Source: Paenibacillus sp. XY044
GTDB taxonomy: Bacteria > Bacillota > Bacilli > Paenibacillales > Paenibacillaceae
Reading direction: 5' to 3'
NCBI RefSeq assembly: GCF_002257645.1
Contig: NZ_NQMO01000003.1
Location: 310,001-374,000, forward strand
DNA length: 64,000 nt
A program made the position numbers and the translations under genes. Below, piece after piece: positions 62,210-64,000 of the stretch (position 1 is its first letter; each line of letters opens with the position of its first letter). The notes under the pieces are model-generated. The model ran no database searches, had not been told where the DNA came from, and saw only the letters and a program-made list of their open reading frames with translations.

Positions 62210-64000
62210 ATGTTTTCGGGACCGTTGATCAATATTTTGTTCATGGCAATCATTCTTTTATTTGCAGTCCTTTTTATTTATTTGAGATGGCTTGACCTGC
62301 GCAAAAGGCCTCCTGCGTCCGGGACAGCCGGCGTTGAGTTTACGATCGATGCGATGATGTCCTTCGTCAAACAGACCCTACATGAGCTGACCCATAGTCA
62401 GCTAACCGACCTAGGCCTGCATGAAGAAGAATACAAGCGCAGGCTAAACAAGCGCAGCGAGCTGCGCAAGGCGCTCAAAAACTGCATATCCGGCGACGTT
62501 CATGAAAAACAGTACGTGAAGCAGTTTATGGCCGATTTGCTGGTCAAAAGTTTCGGTGTCACGGAGGGCAACATCGATCAGGCGATCCCGTTTGCTGATC
62601 CACGGTTTTTGAACGTACAGGATAAATTCGAAATCATTTTTTATTTATACAAGCTGCAGTACGGTCAGGATGCGCTGTCGATGATGCTCGAGCTGCATGG
62701 CTTAGCCGACCTTCGCGTGCTTCCCGGGTATGGAGATGAGCCCGTTTACGCCGTGACCGCCGTCGATGTGGAACAAATCTATGCAAACGAATCCAGGAGT
62801 CTCACTTTTCAGGAGAAGCTGGAAATTGTCGTTCAGCGTATTTACCAGCAGTTTAAAGGGTTTTCGGTCATCGACGAGCTCAGAGATCAGCGGATTGACG
62901 GCGTCAGCGGCGGAGTGAGCGGCATTTTGGCCGACGAGGCATTCGCCGCATCCTACGGACTGGACCAGCTTCGCATGCTGCAAGCATCGGATGAGCCGGC
63001 GAAGAAGGCGCAAATGACCGAAAGCATTTGGATATTTTACAGGGGCAAATCGATTCATATGGGCTGCCTTTCCTTCGGGACGGAGCTTGAGCTGAAGCGT
63101 GTCTGCCAGAACATTTATAAATACAATCACCCCGGCCAGCTGTCGGAAGCAAACGGCTACAAAGTCAACGAAATGAAAGACGGGTCGCGCGTCGTTGTGG
63201 TCAGACCTCCGTTTTCGGAGTCTTGGGCTTTTTTCGTCCGCAAGTTTGACATCCGGAGCGCGACGCTGGATCAGCTGATCGCCGGAGACAATGCCCGGCT
63301 TCCGATCCAAATGCTGAGGTATCTCATGAAAGGGAGCCGAATCACGGCCATCACCGGAGCCCAGGGCTCGGGTAAGACGACGCTGCTAATGGCGATGATC
63401 GAGCATATCTATCCGACTTATACGCTGCGGGTACAGGAAATGGCATTTGAGCTCCACCTCCGGAAAATCTACAGCCGAAGGAACATCTTATCCTTCCGGG
63501 AGACGGAGCGCATTACCGGGCAGGAAGGATTGGACCTCCAGAAAAAAACGGACGGCACGGTCAATATATTGGGGGAGGTGGCCAGCGACGGGGTATCCTC
63601 CTGGATGATCCAAATGTCCCAAGTCGCCAGCTTGTTTACCGTTTTTACCCATCATGCCAAAACGTTCCGCGATCTGATCTTCTCCCTGCGGAATTCCCTG
63701 CTGAAGAGCGGCGTATTTCACCATGAGGCTATTGCTGAACAGCAGGTGGTTCAAGTCATCAACTTCGATATTCATTTGAAGCGGGATGCTGCCGGCAACC
63801 GGTATATCGAACGGATTACCGAATGCGTTCCCAGAGAAGAAAAGCCGCTGGAGATAGAAGGAGGTGGCGTCAAAGGGAGTGTCAAGCAGATGCTTGGACA
63901 GTTCATGGAACTCCAGGCCGAATATTATCGCCGCGTTCATGACCACAGCTCTTTTTCCTCCCGGAATATCATCGAATATCGTGACGGAGAATATGTGGCC
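62210..64000 (+). CDS. CpaF/TadA-like secretion ATPase, membrane-anchored (3' end outside the window)
   Basis: An open frame from ATG at 62210 runs off the window (597 codons so far). A hydrophobic helix at about 5-25 (LINILFMAIILLFAVLFIYL) is unusual for CpaF, which is normally soluble. A helical domain and CpaF-type N-terminal ring region follow (IDELRDQRIDGVSGG, RVVVVRPPFSESWAFFVRKF). Walker A is GAQGSGKTT (about 383-391). The Walker B region reads NILGEVASDGVSSWM instead of the usual VGEVRGxEA, and the His box is FTHHAKTF. It should power assembly or secretion; membrane partners (TadB/TadC-like) would be expected downstream. Confidence 0.85.
   Translation, partial: MFSGPLINILFMAIILLFAVLFIYLRWLDLRKRPPASGTAGVEFTIDAMMSFVKQTLHELTHSQLTDLGLHEEEYKRRLNKRSELRKALKNCISGDVHEKQYVKQFMADLLVKSFGVTEGNIDQAIPFADPRFLNVQDKFEIIFYLYKLQYGQDALSMMLELHGLADLRVLPGYGDEPVYAVTAVDVEQIYANESRSLTFQEKLEIVVQRIYQQFKGFSVIDELRDQRIDGVSGGVSGILADEAFAASYGLDQLRMLQASDEPAKKAQMTESIWIFYRGKSIHMGCLSFGTELELKRVCQNIYKYNHPGQLSEANGYKVNEMKDGSRVVVVRPPFSESWAFFVRKFDIRSATLDQLIAGDNARLPIQMLRYLMKGSRITAITGAQGSGKTTLLMAMIEHIYPTYTLRVQEMAFELHLRKIYSRRNILSFRETERITGQEGLDLQKKTDGTVNILGEVASDGVSSWMIQMSQVASLFTVFTHHAKTFRDLIFSLRNSLLKSGVFHHEAIAEQQVVQVINFDIHLKRDAAGNRYIERITECVPREEKPLEIEGGGVKGSVKQMLGQFMELQAEYYRRVHDHSSFSSRNIIEYRDGEYVA

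Overview
The window is a piece of a Paenibacillus-type chromosome (Firmicutes, endospore-forming Bacilli). The case rests on strong AGGAGG-type ribosome binding sites, frequent GTG/TTG starts, sporulation genes (cotE, spoVK, a gerABC-type operon, two yjcZ genes), LexA/YneA SOS genes, GlnR/GlnA, and the Bacillales gene order cotE-mutS-mutL-miaA-hfq-spoVK-hflX-ynbB-glnR-glnA. Genes are densely packed, mostly in short operons ended by clear intrinsic terminators. I see no rRNA, tRNA, CRISPR array, insertion sequence or prophage.

Layout. 0-12 kb: an alpha/beta hydrolase, pyridoxal kinase, a leftward block (an unrecognised 314-residue protein, a YxcD-like protein with a small membrane protein, a PadR regulator, a beta-carbonic anhydrase, a HesB-like protein), then an M32 carboxypeptidase, a NitT/TauT-type ABC importer and an aromatic-acid-exporter-like membrane protein. 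12-31 kb: the conserved core from cotE to glnA, carrying spore coat assembly, mismatch repair, tRNA modification, Hfq, a class A penicillin-binding protein, SpoVK, HflX and GlnR-controlled glutamine synthetase. A predicted ATP-grasp-like peptide (COOH-NH2) ligase lies between cotE and mutS.

31-36 kb: a germinant receptor operon (A-B-C order, minus strand) with a near-consensus sigma-G promoter, flanked by two 41-residue YjcZ proteins. 36-43 kb: a chloramphenicol acetyltransferase gene with a translational-attenuation leader, then a sugar ABC transporter followed by its YesM/YesN-type two-component system. 43-58 kb: lexA/yneA/ynzC with LexA boxes, a HAD phosphatase, a YtkA-like lipoprotein, mtnD divergent from cobalamin-dependent metH, RNase Z, a second HAD phosphatase, a DNA-repair pair (Fpg/Nei glycosylase overlapping endonuclease IV), and a translationally coupled set (receiver-like protein, thioredoxin, orphan ABC ATPase, RlmM-like methyltransferase).

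58-64 kb: the most unusual block. It is a five-gene operon, cut by the window end, resembling a Tad/Flp (type IVc pilus) assembly locus but divergent from it. It encodes a Ser/Thr kinase fused to a TadZ/CpaE-like domain, a CpaB-like SAF-domain protein, two more TadZ/CpaE-like proteins, and a CpaF-like ATPase with an N-terminal membrane helix. All three TadZ-like domains lack the Walker A lysine. The operon is preceded by a sigma-A promoter that runs straight into a strong terminator-like hairpin.
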